A DNA stretch of 34,988 nt, taken from positions 1-34,988 of the forward strand of contig DASTBI010000219.1 of NCBI GenBank assembly GCA_035712145.1. The letters are read 5' to 3'. The position numbers and the translations under genes are program-made. The stretch is from Candidatus Eisenbacteria bacterium (GTDB lineage Bacteria > Eisenbacteria > RBG-16-71-46). Below are positions 1-11,302 of this stretch, one piece after another; positions within the stretch are counted from its first letter, which is position 1, and each line of letters opens with the position of its first letter. The notes under the pieces are model-generated. The model searched no databases. It had not been told where the DNA came from and saw nothing but the letters and a program-made list of their open reading frames with translations.

Positions 1-3000
1 ATCACGCTGGGGCGCACCAACATCATCGAAGGCTCGGACGTGGTCACGATCAACGGACAGCCGCTGGCGAGGGGCCGCGACTACAACATCGACTACGACC
101 TCGGGCGGGTGACGCTGATCCGCCAGCTCGGACCTTCCGACAATCTCAACATCGACTACTCCTACGCGCCGCTCTTCCAGCAGGCGGGGCGCACCTTGAT
201 CGGCAACGCCTTCCGCTGGGAAGGCCGCGACAAGAGCTTCGGCGGCGCCTTCATGTACGAGAGCAAGGGCGCCCAGGACCAGCGGCCGCGACTGGGCGAG
301 GAGCCCTCGCGGGTCATGATCGGCGACCTGAACACGGAGTGGCGTTTCAAGCCGAGCTGGGTCACCCGGCTGGTCGATCTGCTGCCCCTGGTCCGCACCT
401 CCACACCCTCCGAGCTGAACATCCAGGCCGAGGTGGGAGGGTCCCTGCCCAACCCGAACACCAAGAACGAGATCTTCATCGACGACATGGAAGGGGTGCG
501 CGACGCGGTCTCCCTCTCGCTCGGCCCCCAGCGCTGGACGCTCACCAGCATTCCGCTGCGGGACCCCGGGACAACCCAGCTGATCGATGATCCCGCCCTG
601 CCCGCCTTCCAGAAGAACGTCGAGCTCCACTGGTACTCGCCGCTCAACGTGGTCCACGAGCGCGACCTCAAGCCCACGCTCGACGATGCCCAGGGGGCCC
701 AGAACTCCCGGCAGGTTCTGGCCCTTTCGCTGCCGAGGCGACCGAAAGCATACGAGCCTCCCGTCCAGCCGCTCTGGGCGGGGCTCACCTACCTCCTGGA
801 CCCGAACGGAATCGACCTCACCCGCTCGCAGTTCATCGAGCTCTGGGTGAACGACTTCCGTGACTTTCACAACAGCCGCGGCGCGTTCCCGGTCGACCGG
901 GTCCGCGGCAAGCACGTGAAGCTCCACATCGATCTCGGGAGGGTCTCCGAGAACCAGCAGAGGGCGCCCAACATTCCGCCCAACACACAGCTTCTCGATT
1001 CGGAGGATCGCGCGCCCTACGACGATCAGCTGGTGGTGACGGACGAAAAGAACGAGGACACCGGGCTCGACAATCGGCTGTCCCCGGAGACGGCGCTCGA
1101 TTTTCCTGGATCGCTTCCCGAGACATTGGCCGTCGCCCCGAACGAAGGGCCGGATCTCACGACCGTTACGTCGTTCGACCCTGAAGGGGACGACTTCGCC
1201 CAGCCGAATACGAACTACACGGACTGGGCCCCCCGGAAGTGGCGGTACACTAATGGAACCGAGGGGAACAAGAACATCCGGCCGCTGCCGGACTCGGAGA
1301 GCCTGGAAGGCGGCCGCACGTTGGACACCAAGCAGGACTACTACGAGTACACGATCGACCTGGGGGACAGCCTCCACCGCTACCTGGTGACCGAGGTCTA
1401 CAGGCCCGGTGCAAGCTACCGCGACGGTGATCCGATCCCCATCGACAACGGCTGGCGCCGTTACCGCATCCCCATCGGCGATTCGCTGCGAACGACGTTC
1501 GGCGCTCCCGACCTGCGCCTTTCGAAGCACGTTCGCCTGTGGCTCGAGGACGTCACCGAGGTCGACCCCCCGGAACTTCCCGACGACAGCGAGGGCAAGC
1601 ACGACGGGCGGCCGTTCCTCGTGATCGGAGGAATCGAGATCGTCGGCAGCCGGTGGGTGGCTTCCGACCTCGACACGAAAACGCGTGAGGGCGGGACCAC
1701 GATGACGCTGAACAGCGTGAACAGCGTGGACAACGCCGACGTCTACGTTCCCCCCTTCGACCCGGGGGAGACCCGGAGCGGCAATCAGGAAGTCACCCGC
1801 CGCGAGCAGTCGATGGCCATGGAGTTCACCGAGCTGGCCTTCCCGGACACGCTCGAGGCCTACAAGACCTTCTCGCTCGACGAGGACTACAGCCGCTACG
1901 GGAAGCTCGACTTCTACGCCGCGGGATTCGAGATCGACGGCCCCGGCGGTTACGACCCGGTCGGGGACGCGCTCGACTACTTCGTGCGCTTCGCGTCGGA
2001 CGAGAAGGGGACCAGCTACTACGAGTACCGTTCGCGCATGCCGCCCTCGTCCTCTCCGCAGCGCATCCAGTGGCGGCGCGTCACGCTCAACCTCACGGAT
2101 CTCTCGAATCTGAAGCTCAACCCGGACTTTCCGACGACCGGGGAGATTCTCTACCGGGCGCCGGGCAAGCAGCCGGGAGAGGAATACGTCATCAAGGGCC
2201 GGCCGTCCTTCACCCGGCTACGGCGCATCTCGTTCGGCGTCATCAACAACTCGGGAAAACGGTTCCAGACCGGTCAGCTCTGGCTCGACGAGCTGCGCGG
2301 CGCGGACATCGCCAAGGACCCGGGGCGCGCGCAGCGCGTCAACGTCAATGGCCGGTTCGCCAACCTGATGACGTACAACCTCGCCTGGAACGGACGCGAC
2401 GAGAACTTCCAGCAGGTGGGTGAGACGCGGGGCATCGGCAGCTCCAACAATCAGCTCAGCTTCCAGACCGGATTCGAGCTCCATCGCTTCTTCGAGTCCA
2501 CGCGGATCCTGCTGCCCATCAACTACAGCTTCAACAGCAGCGGATCGAAGCCCCGCTACACGGCGGGCGACGACGTGGTGAGGACGGGCCCGCTGGCCGA
2601 AGCCAGCGACACGTACTCGGAGTCGCGGACGTATTCGGCGAGCTACTCGCGCGCCTGGAGCGACCGCATCAATCCTCTGGTCAAGCTCACGCTCGCCGGG
2701 CTGAGCGGCAACATCAGCCACGCCCGGACCGACAGCCGAAACCCGGTCACGACCGACGATTCGCGGTCGACGCAGGCGCAGGTCAACTACAGCGTCGCCC
2801 CGCGCCAGATGCTCAAGGTTCCGCTGCCCCTCACCAAGGCGAGCTTCTTCCCGCTGCCCGAGCGGTTCTACTGGAACTACTCCATGCAGGAGGCGCAAGG
2901 CATCAGCTTCCAGCGGCTGCCCGACAGCAACGGCGTGCGCATTCCGCTGCGCAATGCCTCCGGTCGTCAGGCGGGGATCAACTTCGGCGCCGACATGCGC

Positions 3001-4344
3001 CCCTTCGACTTCTTCCACCACAGCTTCAATGCCAACCGGAATCTCCAGCTGCCCCGGCAGTTCACCGAGCGCATCGGCTCCATCAACATGGGGCGCGTGG
3101 TGAACTGGAGCCAGCAGATGGACGCCCGCTTCCAGACCCAGAGGTACGGGCCGTGGCTGAATCCGAACTTTTCGTGGAGCGCGCGCTACGGCCAGAACAA
3201 CGGGCCCGAGCTGTCTCCCAGCCTGGAGGTGCGCGCGATCACCAACAGCCAGACCATGAGCGCGAGCTGGTCGCTGCCCTTCGACCAGCTGAAGTTCCCG
3301 AAGAACCAGCCACTCGCCCCGAGTCCCCCTCAGCCGCCTGGGGGCAGGGATTCGCTGGCCGCCGGGCTTTCGGGAGGAAGCCGCCCGACGAGCTCCGCGC
3401 CTCGCGGTGTCCCGTTGTGGCGCCGGTTCATGTCGAGACTCGGTCCGGTGACCACGGACGCGTCGTTCGCCTCGAACAGCGGACACTCGAGGATGCGCGG
3501 AACGCCGGACTTGTTCTACCTCATGGGATTCAAGCAGGACCCCGGTTTCTCCGACACCACCAACGCGGTTCGGGCCGACTTCGGCAACCGCAGCGACGAG
3601 CGCACCGAGTGGCGGGCAGGGGGCAATACCACGCTGGATCTGGGCTTCGGCGCCACTCTGCTCACCCGCGGGGACTATTCGGAGGTGCAGAGCAAGTCGA
3701 ACGGCGTGCCCAACAAGAGCAACCGGATCCGCTTCCCCGAGCTCGATTTCAATTACGGCCGCGTTCCCGACTTGATCGGCCTCAAGACATTCCTGGTGAA
3801 CCCGCGGCTCAAGACGGCGTACAGTCGCTCGCAGGTGATCGACTTCGCGAACAGCGATCAGCCTACGAACGTGTCTTCGAGCAGCCAGTGGCAGCCGCTG
3901 ATCGAGGTCGCAGGCGATCTGAAGAACGGGACTCGCGCGCTCGTGCGCATCGAACGCCGGATCACGCAGACCGAGAACCGCCTCATCGGGCACTCGATAC
4001 AAACCGACCGCAACACCAACTTGAACTTCAGTCTCAATCGCGCGTACTCGAAGGGGCAGAAGGTGTCGATCCTCGGCAAGGAGACCACGGTGCGGAGCAA
4101 CGTGAACCTCGGCCTTTCCGGGGCCTATGAGCGGCAGTCGGGCGAGACGAAGCAGGACGGACAGGTTGGCGTGCAGAACCAGGTCTCCCGCGACCGCGTC
4201 TCGATCAACGCGCAGGGCGGCTACTCCTTCAGCAACAACCTCACGGGGAACCTCGAGCTCGGCTTCGGGCAGAATCGAAATCTGGTGATCGGGCAGGTCA
4301 CCCGCAGCGTGCGCGTCGAGCTGCGAGCGCAATTCACCTTCTAG
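1..4344 (+). CDS. sprA: SprA/Sov-like type 9 secretion outer-membrane translocon, 5'-truncated by window edge
   Basis: The frame is open from base 1, so the gene starts before the window; 1447 codons are visible. Known SprA/Sov proteins are roughly 2400 residues, so this is probably the C-terminal 60%. The opening residues, with ING..L..G.DY.IDY..G, match the repeated SprA modules. IFIDDMEGVRD (about residues 158-168) and the many short aromatic beta strands after about residue 790 also match the family. A Ser/Pro/Gly-rich linker lies near nt 3319-3410. The protein ends in Phe (QFTF), as expected for an outer-membrane beta-barrel C-terminus. In Bacteroidetes SprA is the 36-strand barrel through which type 9 substrates cross the outer membrane; whether this organism has a full type 9 system cannot be judged here. 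The family call is firm, the exact role is inferred. The next gene begins 4 nt downstream. Confidence 0.85.
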   Translation: MTLGRTNIIEGSDVVTINGQPLARGRDYNIDYDLGRVTLIRQLGPSDNLNIDYSYAPLFQQAGRTLIGNAFRWEGRDKSFGGAFMYESKGAQDQRPRLGEEPSRVMIGDLNTEWRFKPSWVTRLVDLLPLVRTSTPSELNIQAEVGGSLPNPNTKNEIFIDDMEGVRDAVSLSLGPQRWTLTSIPLRDPGTTQLIDDPALPAFQKNVELHWYSPLNVVHERDLKPTLDDAQGAQNSRQVLALSLPRRPKAYEPPVQPLWAGLTYLLDPNGIDLTRSQFIELWVNDFRDFHNSRGAFPVDRVRGKHVKLHIDLGRVSENQQRAPNIPPNTQLLDSEDRAPYDDQLVVTDEKNEDTGLDNRLSPETALDFPGSLPETLAVAPNEGPDLTTVTSFDPEGDDFAQPNTNYTDWAPRKWRYTNGTEGNKNIRPLPDSESLEGGRTLDTKQDYYEYTIDLGDSLHRYLVTEVYRPGASYRDGDPIPIDNGWRRYRIPIGDSLRTTFGAPDLRLSKHVRLWLEDVTEVDPPELPDDSEGKHDGRPFLVIGGIEIVGSRWVASDLDTKTREGGTTMTLNSVNSVDNADVYVPPFDPGETRSGNQEVTRREQSMAMEFTELAFPDTLEAYKTFSLDEDYSRYGKLDFYAAGFEIDGPGGYDPVGDALDYFVRFASDEKGTSYYEYRSRMPPSSSPQRIQWRRVTLNLTDLSNLKLNPDFPTTGEILYRAPGKQPGEEYVIKGRPSFTRLRRISFGVINNSGKRFQTGQLWLDELRGADIAKDPGRAQRVNVNGRFANLMTYNLAWNGRDENFQQVGETRGIGSSNNQLSFQTGFELHRFFESTRILLPINYSFNSSGSKPRYTAGDDVVRTGPLAEASDTYSESRTYSASYSRAWSDRINPLVKLTLAGLSGNISHARTDSRNPVTTDDSRSTQAQVNYSVAPRQMLKVPLPLTKASFFPLPERFYWNYSMQEAQGISFQRLPDSNGVRIPLRNASGRQAGINFGADMRPFDFFHHSFNANRNLQLPRQFTERIGSINMGRVVNWSQQMDARFQTQRYGPWLNPNFSWSARYGQNNGPELSPSLEVRAITNSQTMSASWSLPFDQLKFPKNQPLAPSPPQPPGGRDSLAAGLSGGSRPTSSAPRGVPLWRRFMSRLGPVTTDASFASNSGHSRMRGTPDLFYLMGFKQDPGFSDTTNAVRADFGNRSDERTEWRAGGNTTLDLGFGATLLTRGDYSEVQSKSNGVPNKSNRIRFPELDFNYGRVPDLIGLKTFLVNPRLKTAYSRSQVIDFANSDQPTNVSSSSQWQPLIEVAGDLKNGTRALVRIERRITQTENRLIGHSIQTDRNTNLNFSLNRAYSKGQKVSILGKETTVRSNVNLGLSGAYERQSGETKQDGQVGVQNQVSRDRVSINAQGGYSFSNNLTGNLELGFGQNRNLVIGQVTRSVRVELRAQFTF

Positions 4345-4348
4345 ACGC

Positions 4349-5266
4349 ATGCGGCCGCGCGGGCGCTGGGCGTGGGTCCTGACGCTCGCCGTCCTGCCCT
4401 CGGCCTGCGCCGACGCCGACTTCCCGGTCGATGGTGCGCGCGCCCATCGTCGCGTGGTGTTCCAGGTGGATGCCGGTCCGCGCATCCCCGGGACTCCAGG
4501 GCACCGCGCCGTGCGTCAGTGGATCGCCGCCGAGCTCGCCCGTCTTGGCGGCCAGGTGCGGCTCCAGACCTTCGTCGACTCCACGCTCGGCGCTCCGGAG
4601 TCGCTCACCAACCTGATCGGCCGCTGGGAACCGAAGCGCGGCGCCGATCGTCCGCCGCTGGTCCTGTGCGCGCATTACGACACCCGCCACATCGCCGACC
4701 AGGATCCCGACAGCGCGCGGCGAGGCATGCCGGTTCCGGGCGCCAACGACGGCGGATCCGGCGTCGCGGTGCTCCTCGAAGTCGCGGAGCTGCTGGCGAA
4801 GCGACCCCCGCCGCGGACCATCGAGCTGGTGTTCTTCGACGGCGAAGACCAGGGCCGGACCAGCCAGGCCGAGACGTACTCGCGCGGCGCGCGCGGTTAC
4901 GCGGCGCGACTGGAAACCAAGCCACGCGCCGCCGTCCTCTTCGACATGGTCGGCGACCGCGATCTGGCCATCCATCCCGAGATCAATTCGGTCGAGCGCG
5001 CGGCGAGCCTGGCGTCGTTGGTGGTGACCGCCGCCCGCGCGGTGCGCGCGCAGCACTTCTTCGACGAGCCGCGCTATCACATGACCGACGACCACATCCC
5101 GCTCCTGGATGCCGGGATCCCGGCGGTCGACGTCATCGACTTCGATTATCCCGCCTGGCACACCACCCAGGATCTTCCCGATCAAGTCGCGCCGGAGAGC
5201 CTGGCCGAGGTCGCCCGCGTGGCGGCCTGGCTGGTCTACCAGAGCCCGCTCGCCAAAGCCCCATAG
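4349..5266 (+). CDS. M28-family glutaminyl-peptide cyclotransferase-like exported protein
   Basis: A 305-residue zinc-dependent M28 fold protein. Visible motifs are HYDTR (H109, D111), GANDGGSG (D134), FFDGEDQG (E166, D167), DDHIP (D247-D248) and AWHTTQD (W270-H271). The FFDGE, DDHIP and WHT blocks are those of secreted glutaminyl cyclases, which turn N-terminal Gln into pyroglutamate, and they separate this protein from ordinary M28 aminopeptidases. A hydrophobic N-terminus (residues 6-19) ends in LPSAC, so it is exported and may be a lipoprotein with Cys20 acylated, although Pro at -3 makes a poor lipobox. ATG at 4349 follows the sprA stop by 4 nt with no promoter between, so the two are probably co-transcribed. 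An M28 aminopeptidase is the alternative; purely sequence-based specificity is inference. Confidence 0.82.
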   Translation: MRPRGRWAWVLTLAVLPSACADADFPVDGARAHRRVVFQVDAGPRIPGTPGHRAVRQWIAAELARLGGQVRLQTFVDSTLGAPESLTNLIGRWEPKRGADRPPLVLCAHYDTRHIADQDPDSARRGMPVPGANDGGSGVAVLLEVAELLAKRPPPRTIELVFFDGEDQGRTSQAETYSRGARGYAARLETKPRAAVLFDMVGDRDLAIHPEINSVERAASLASLVVTAARAVRAQHFFDEPRYHMTDDHIPLLDAGIPAVDVIDFDYPAWHTTQDLPDQVAPESLAEVARVAAWLVYQSPLAKAP

Positions 5267-5335
5267 GGCGCTGTTTCCCGCGCAGGAGTAGGGTTTCCGG
5301 CACGTCCTTTCCCGGCGGGCCGGGGGGGATAGCGC

Positions 5336-5364
5336 TTGCCCGAATTGGACCCCTCCGTTAATGT
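5336..5364 (+). promoter_or_regulatory. Putative sigma-70-type promoter of the rimP-nusA-infB operon
   Basis: TTGCCC (5336-5341) and TAATGT (5359-5364) are separated by 17 bases in the only real gap before the operon. The hexamers resemble those found ahead of four other transcription units in this window. The start would fall near 5371, giving a leader of about 54 nt before the rimP start. Confidence 0.42.
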
Positions 5365-5412
5365 GCCGGGTTGGAGTGGGGTTGCTGCGACCACTCCGTT
5401 TTTGTCTTTTCC

Positions 5413-5418
5413 GGGGAG
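5413..5418 (+). promoter_or_regulatory. Shine-Dalgarno of rimP deciding the GTG start
   Basis: GGGGAG lies 6 nt before GTG 5425. This favours that start over the in-frame ATG at 5371, which would add an 18-residue Cys-rich stretch not expected in RimP and would fall on the predicted transcription start. Confidence 0.6.
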
Positions 5419-5424
5419 TGTCGA

Positions 5425-5916
5425 GTGGAAGTACGGGAAGAGGTGCGCCAGCTCGCGCATACGCTGGCCGAGGAAGAAGGCTACGAGTTGGTCGACGTCG
5501 AGTTGCTGGTGCTGGGAGGGCGGCGCGTGGTTCGAGTGCTGCTCGACCGCCCGGGAGGCGTGCGCGTCTCCGACTGCGCGGCCTTCAGCCGGAGGCTCTC
5601 GGATTGTCTCGATATGAACCAGACAGTCCAGGGCCGCTACTCGCTCGAGGTCAGCTCACCCGGCATCGACCGGCCGTTGACGTCGCTGGAGAGCGTCGCC
5701 CGATTCGTCGGGCAGCGAGCGGCCTTCACCACCTATGAGGCGGTGGAAGGCCGGAGGCACTACGAAGGTCAGATCCTCGGTCCCGAAGGCGCGCGGGCCG
5801 GTCTCAGGACCGACGACGGTCAGGAACACTGGTTCGAGTGGAGCCAGCTGAAGGACGCCCATCTGGTGGTGGATCCGTGGGCGGAAGCGAAGCAACGAAC
5901 GGGAGAGCGGCGATGA
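5425..5916 (+). CDS. rimP: Ribosome maturation factor RimP
   Basis: About 163 residues, the usual RimP length (formerly YhbC/DUF150). RimP binds the free 30S subunit and is needed for its late assembly. Visible family features are the N-terminal alpha/beta domain with YELVDVELL, the VRVLLDRPGGV strand, the SRRLSDCLD helix, and the signature LEVSSPGIDRPL, followed by a C-terminal SH3-like beta domain. It is the first gene of the rimP-nusA-infB operon. Its TGA overlaps the ATG of nusA by 4 nt (ATGA), suggesting translational coupling. Start set at GTG 5425 from its Shine-Dalgarno and family length. Confidence 0.93.
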   Translation: MEVREEVRQLAHTLAEEEGYELVDVELLVLGGRRVVRVLLDRPGGVRVSDCAAFSRRLSDCLDMNQTVQGRYSLEVSSPGIDRPLTSLESVARFVGQRAAFTTYEAVEGRRHYEGQILGPEGARAGLRTDDGQEHWFEWSQLKDAHLVVDPWAEAKQRTGERR

Positions 5917-7323
5917 ACTACGAGATTCTCGATGCGCTGAGCCAGATCACGCGCGAGAAGAGCGTGGACCGCGCCCTCCTGGTGGAGACGCTGGAGCAGG
6001 GGCTGGCCTCGGCCGTGCGCAAGAAGCACGGCGCGACGGCGGACGTCGAAGTCAAGTTCGCGAACGACACCGGCTCGATCTCGGTGGCGCTGCGCAAGAC
6101 CGTGGTCGAGACCATCGAGGATTCGGCATTGCAGCTGACCGTCGAGCAGGCCAGGACGTTCAAGCCGGACGCGCGCGTGGGCGACATCCTGACCTTCCCG
6201 CTCTCGATCGCGGAGTTCGGACGCAATGCCATCCAGACCGCGAAGCAGGTGCTCATCCAGCGGGTGCGCGAAGCCGAGCGGGAGCGTGTCTACAAGGAGT
6301 ACGCGGACAAGATCGGCATCCTGGTGCGCGGCGTGGTCCAGCAGGTCGATCGCGGCAACGTCATCGTCAAGCTCGATCACTCGGAGGGCTTCCTGCCGGC
6401 GCGGGAGCAGATCCCGCGCTCGTATCACCGCCAGGGCGATTACGTCCGCGCGGTGGTGATCGCGGTCGACAAGTCGGCGAAGGGCCCGCAGGTGATCCTG
6501 TCGCGCACGCATCCCGATTTCCTGCGCCGGCTCTTCGAGAGCGAGGTGCCGGAGATCGCCGAGAGCATCGTCGAGATCAAGGCGGTGGCGAGGGAAGCCG
6601 GGTTCCGCTCGAAGATCTCGGTGTACTCGACCGACCCGCGGGTCGACGCGGTGGGCTCGTGCGTCGGTCTCAAGGGCTCGCGCGTGCAGAGCATCGTGCG
6701 GGAGCTGGGCGGCGAGCGCATCGACATCGTGCCCTGGTCGCAGGATCCCACGGTGTTCGTGTCGCGCGCGCTGTCGCCCGCCAAGGTCATGGACGTCAAG
6801 GTGCACGACGAGGACAAGCGCATGCTGGTGGTGGTCGCCGACGACCAGCTCTCGCTGGCGATCGGCAAGGGCGGCCAGAACGCGCGCCTCGCCGCGCGGC
6901 TGACCGGGTGGAAGATCGACCTGGTCTCCAAGTCCGACCAGAAGAAGCGCGAGGAGATCCAGAAGTCGACGCGCGTCGAGGTCGAGAAGCTCGAGCTCGG
7001 CGAAGCCACCACCGAGAAGCTCATCAGCGCCGGCATCGAGACGGTGCAGGAGCTGGTCGCGGCTTCGCTGCAGCACCTGACCGAGATTCCGGGCATCGGC
7101 GAGAAGACGGCGGAGCGCATCCTGGCCGCCGGTCACGAATATCTGGCGGCCCATCCCGTGGCGCCGCCGGCGGCGGAGCTCGAGTTCACACCCGAGATGG
7201 AGGCTCAAGCGGCCCCTGCCGAGACGGAGGCCGAGGCCGACCGTCCGGTGGAGAGCGCGAGCCCCGCCGAAGACGGCGCGGCGCCGGTGGCGACCCCTGC
7301 CGAGGAACAGGAAGGGGAAGTCC

Positions 7324-7331
<8 letters not shown>
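5913..7331 (+). CDS. nusA: Transcription termination/antitermination factor NusA
   Basis: A 472-residue protein that binds RNA polymerase and controls pausing, termination and antitermination. Domains in order: N-terminal RNAP-binding domain (1-125); S1 domain (about 133-199, with GNVIVKLDHSEGFLP); KH1 with GLKGSRVQ (252-259); KH2 with IGKGGQNARLA (317-327); one helix-hairpin-helix segment with IPGIGEKTAERIL (about 392-404); then an Ala/Pro/Glu-rich acidic tail (420-472). The tail is low-complexity, unlike the duplicated acidic repeats of E. coli NusA. ATG 5913 overlaps the rimP stop, and the NusA stop overlaps the infB GTG by 8 nt. The usual ylxR and ylxQ genes between nusA and infB are absent. 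Confidence 0.96.
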
Positions 7332-9615
<2,284 letters not shown>

Positions 9616-9616
9616 A

Positions 9617-9638
9617 GACCCTAGAGGCCCCCAGGGTC
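9617..9638 (+). other. Small hairpin between infB and ylxP
   Basis: GACCCT (9617-9622) and AGGGTC (9633-9638) form a 6-bp stem with a 10-nt loop in the 36-nt infB-ylxP gap. No T-tract follows, so it is not a standard intrinsic terminator. It may be a processing or translational-spacing element, or chance. Confidence 0.3.
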
Positions 9639-9651
9639 CAGGCTGGCATCG

Positions 9652-9933
9652 ATGTTCGTAGGGATCGTTCGCATCGAGCTGCACATTCCCGCAGCCACTT
9701 CGCTCAAGGACAAGCGCTCGGTCGTGCGATCCCTCAAGGAGCGTATCCGCCAGCGCGCCCAGGCCTCGGTGGCCGAGGTCGACTACCACGACCTGTGGCA
9801 GCGGGCCGCCCTTGGAGTCGCCGTGGTGTCGGGCGAATCACGGCAGATTGACGAGCTCCTCCAGGTGGTGCGTAACCTCGTCGAGGGGACGTTCGAGGCC
9901 CAGCTGCTCGACTGGCAGGAGAATCGCTCATGA
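9652..9933 (+). CDS. ylxP: DUF503 family protein (YlxP-like)
   Basis: A 93-residue DUF503 protein, the size and fold class of YlxP, which sits between infB and rbfA in many bacteria. Visible features are the opening strand [20 protein letters not shown], the conserved SLKDKRSVV turn, and [20 protein letters not shown]. The biochemical role is not settled; the invariant position beside rbfA suggests a 30S-related function. Its TGA overlaps the rbfA ATG (ATGA). Confidence 0.92.
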   Translation: MFVGIVRIELHIPAATSLKDKRSVVRSLKERIRQRAQASVAEVDYHDLWQRAALGVAVVSGESRQIDELLQVVRNLVEGTFEAQLLDWQENRS

Positions 9934-10304
9934 GGGTGCGGCCGGAAAGGGTCGCCGAGCGCATCAAGCGCGAAGCGGCCGACATCCTGGAGAACCAGGT
10001 CCGAGACCCCCGAGTCTCGGGCATGGTGAGCGTCACCGACGTGGAGGTGACGCCGGATCTTTCGTACGCGCGCATCTACGTCAGCGTGCTGGCGTCGAGC
10101 ACGCCGGTGGAGGACGTGCTGCGCGCGCTCCAGACCGCGGCGCCATTCGTGCGGCGGCAGCTCGCTCCGCGGCTGGAGCTGCGCGAGGTGCCGCAGATCC
10201 GTTTTCTGCACGACGACTCGATCGAGCGTGGGGCCCGCGTCGACGAGCTGCTCCGCAAGATCGCCGAGGGCAAGCCGATCGACGAGGACGAGGAACGATC
10301 GTGA
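9930..10304 (+). CDS. rbfA: 30S ribosome-binding factor RbfA
   Basis: A 124-residue KH-type 30S maturation factor. It shows the RbfA opening RPERVAERIKREAADIL, the strand VSVTDVEVTPDLSYARIYVSV, and the C-terminal signature LELREVPQIRFLHDDSIERG. It binds the 30S neck during 16S rRNA 5'-end maturation. It is embedded in the operon with 4-nt overlaps on both sides (ATGA with ylxP, GTGA with truB), so its translation is probably coupled to its neighbours. Start ATG 9930. Confidence 0.96.
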   Translation: MRVRPERVAERIKREAADILENQVRDPRVSGMVSVTDVEVTPDLSYARIYVSVLASSTPVEDVLRALQTAAPFVRRQLAPRLELREVPQIRFLHDDSIERGARVDELLRKIAEGKPIDEDEERS

Positions 10305-11302
10305 GCGGCGCTCTCGTGCCGCCCTTCGTCGGATTGCTGGCGCTGGACAAGCCGCCCGGTCCGACCTCGCACGACGTGGTGGTCAAGGTGCGCCGGCGCC
10401 TGAAGAGTCCCGGGGCGGGTCATCTCGGCACGCTCGATCCGGGCGCCGGGGGTTTGCTGCTGGTCGCGCTCGGCGCGGCGACCCGCGCCATTCCCGTCTG
10501 GCAGGGGGGCGAGAAGACGTACGAGGGCGTCGCGTCCTTCGGGGTGATCACCTCCAGCCAGGACGCCGAAGGCGAGGTGCTCGAGTGGCGCTCCACCATG
10601 GCACTGGATGAGAGCCGGCTGCGCGAGGCTTCCCTTGCGTTCGTCGGCGAGCTCGAGCAGGTGCCTCCCATGGTGTCGGCGCTCAAGGTCCGCGGCGAGC
10701 GGCTCCACCGCCTGGCGCGCAGGGGGCTCGACGTCGAGCGCGCGCCTCGGCGCGTGCGCGTGCTCCAGTGGGAGTGGCTTTCGATATCGCTTCCCGAAGC
10801 CGCCTTCCGCATTCGCTGCTCGGGAGGCACCTACATCCGGACCCTGATCCACGATCTCGGTCAGGCGCTCGGCCCCGGCGCCATCCTCACCCGGCTGCGG
10901 AGGACTCGCAGCGAGCCCTTTGGAATCGAGCGCTCGGCGACGGTCGAGGATCTCGATCGCCTGACTCCCGCCGAAGTCATCGCGAAGGGAGGAATCCCGC
11001 TCGACGAGGCGCTGCGCATTCTCCCTTCGGTGGAGCTCGACGAGCCCGCGGCATTCGAGGCCGGCATGGGAGGACGTCCCCTGGTGGATCCGGGGCAGGC
11101 CCCGGTGGGCGGAGGAGAGCGATCGGTGGTGCTGCGCGACGAATCCGGAAAGGCGCTGGCGCTCGGCGAGCTGACCGCGTCGGATTCGGCCGATCGAGCG
11201 TACGTCTGTCCGCACGTGGTCTTCCCCTGGGCGGTGCGCACCGGACGGCGCGTGCGGCACGAAGGCGTTCCCTGGGAGGCCTTGTCGGAGCCACGCGGAT
11301 GA
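10301..11302 (+). CDS. truB: tRNA pseudouridine(55) synthase TruB
   Basis: A 333-residue TruB, which isomerises U55 in the tRNA T-loop. N-terminal motif LALDKPPGPTSHDVV (13-27) and catalytic-Asp block GHLGTLDPGAGGLLLV, with D46 the expected nucleophile. Downstream are QVPPMVSALKVRGERLH and the CSGGTYIRTLIHDLG block, followed by a C-terminal PUA-like extension. The block reads PGAGGLL where most TruB proteins read P.ATGLL; D46 itself is intact, so activity is expected. GTG 10301 overlaps the rbfA stop (GTGA) and the gene's own stop overlaps the ribF ATG. Confidence 0.95.
   Translation: MSGALVPPFVGLLALDKPPGPTSHDVVVKVRRRLKSPGAGHLGTLDPGAGGLLLVALGAATRAIPVWQGGEKTYEGVASFGVITSSQDAEGEVLEWRSTMALDESRLREASLAFVGELEQVPPMVSALKVRGERLHRLARRGLDVERAPRRVRVLQWEWLSISLPEAAFRIRCSGGTYIRTLIHDLGQALGPGAILTRLRRTRSEPFGIERSATVEDLDRLTPAEVIAKGGIPLDEALRILPSVELDEPAAFEAGMGGRPLVDPGQAPVGGGERSVVLRDESGKALALGELTASDSADRAYVCPHVVFPWAVRTGRRVRHEGVPWEALSEPRG

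Noticed and set aside
2218-4485. A 755-codon open frame on the minus strand inside sprA, and similar long antisense frames at 22234-24660 and 10861-12357
   Set aside because: They mirror real plus-strand genes in a GC-rich sequence where stop codons are rare. The translations are Arg/Ala/Gly/His-rich without family motifs.
9617-9638. infB-ylxP hairpin as a terminator
   Set aside because: No T-tract, and the operon continues with overlapping genes. Kept only as a weak hairpin.
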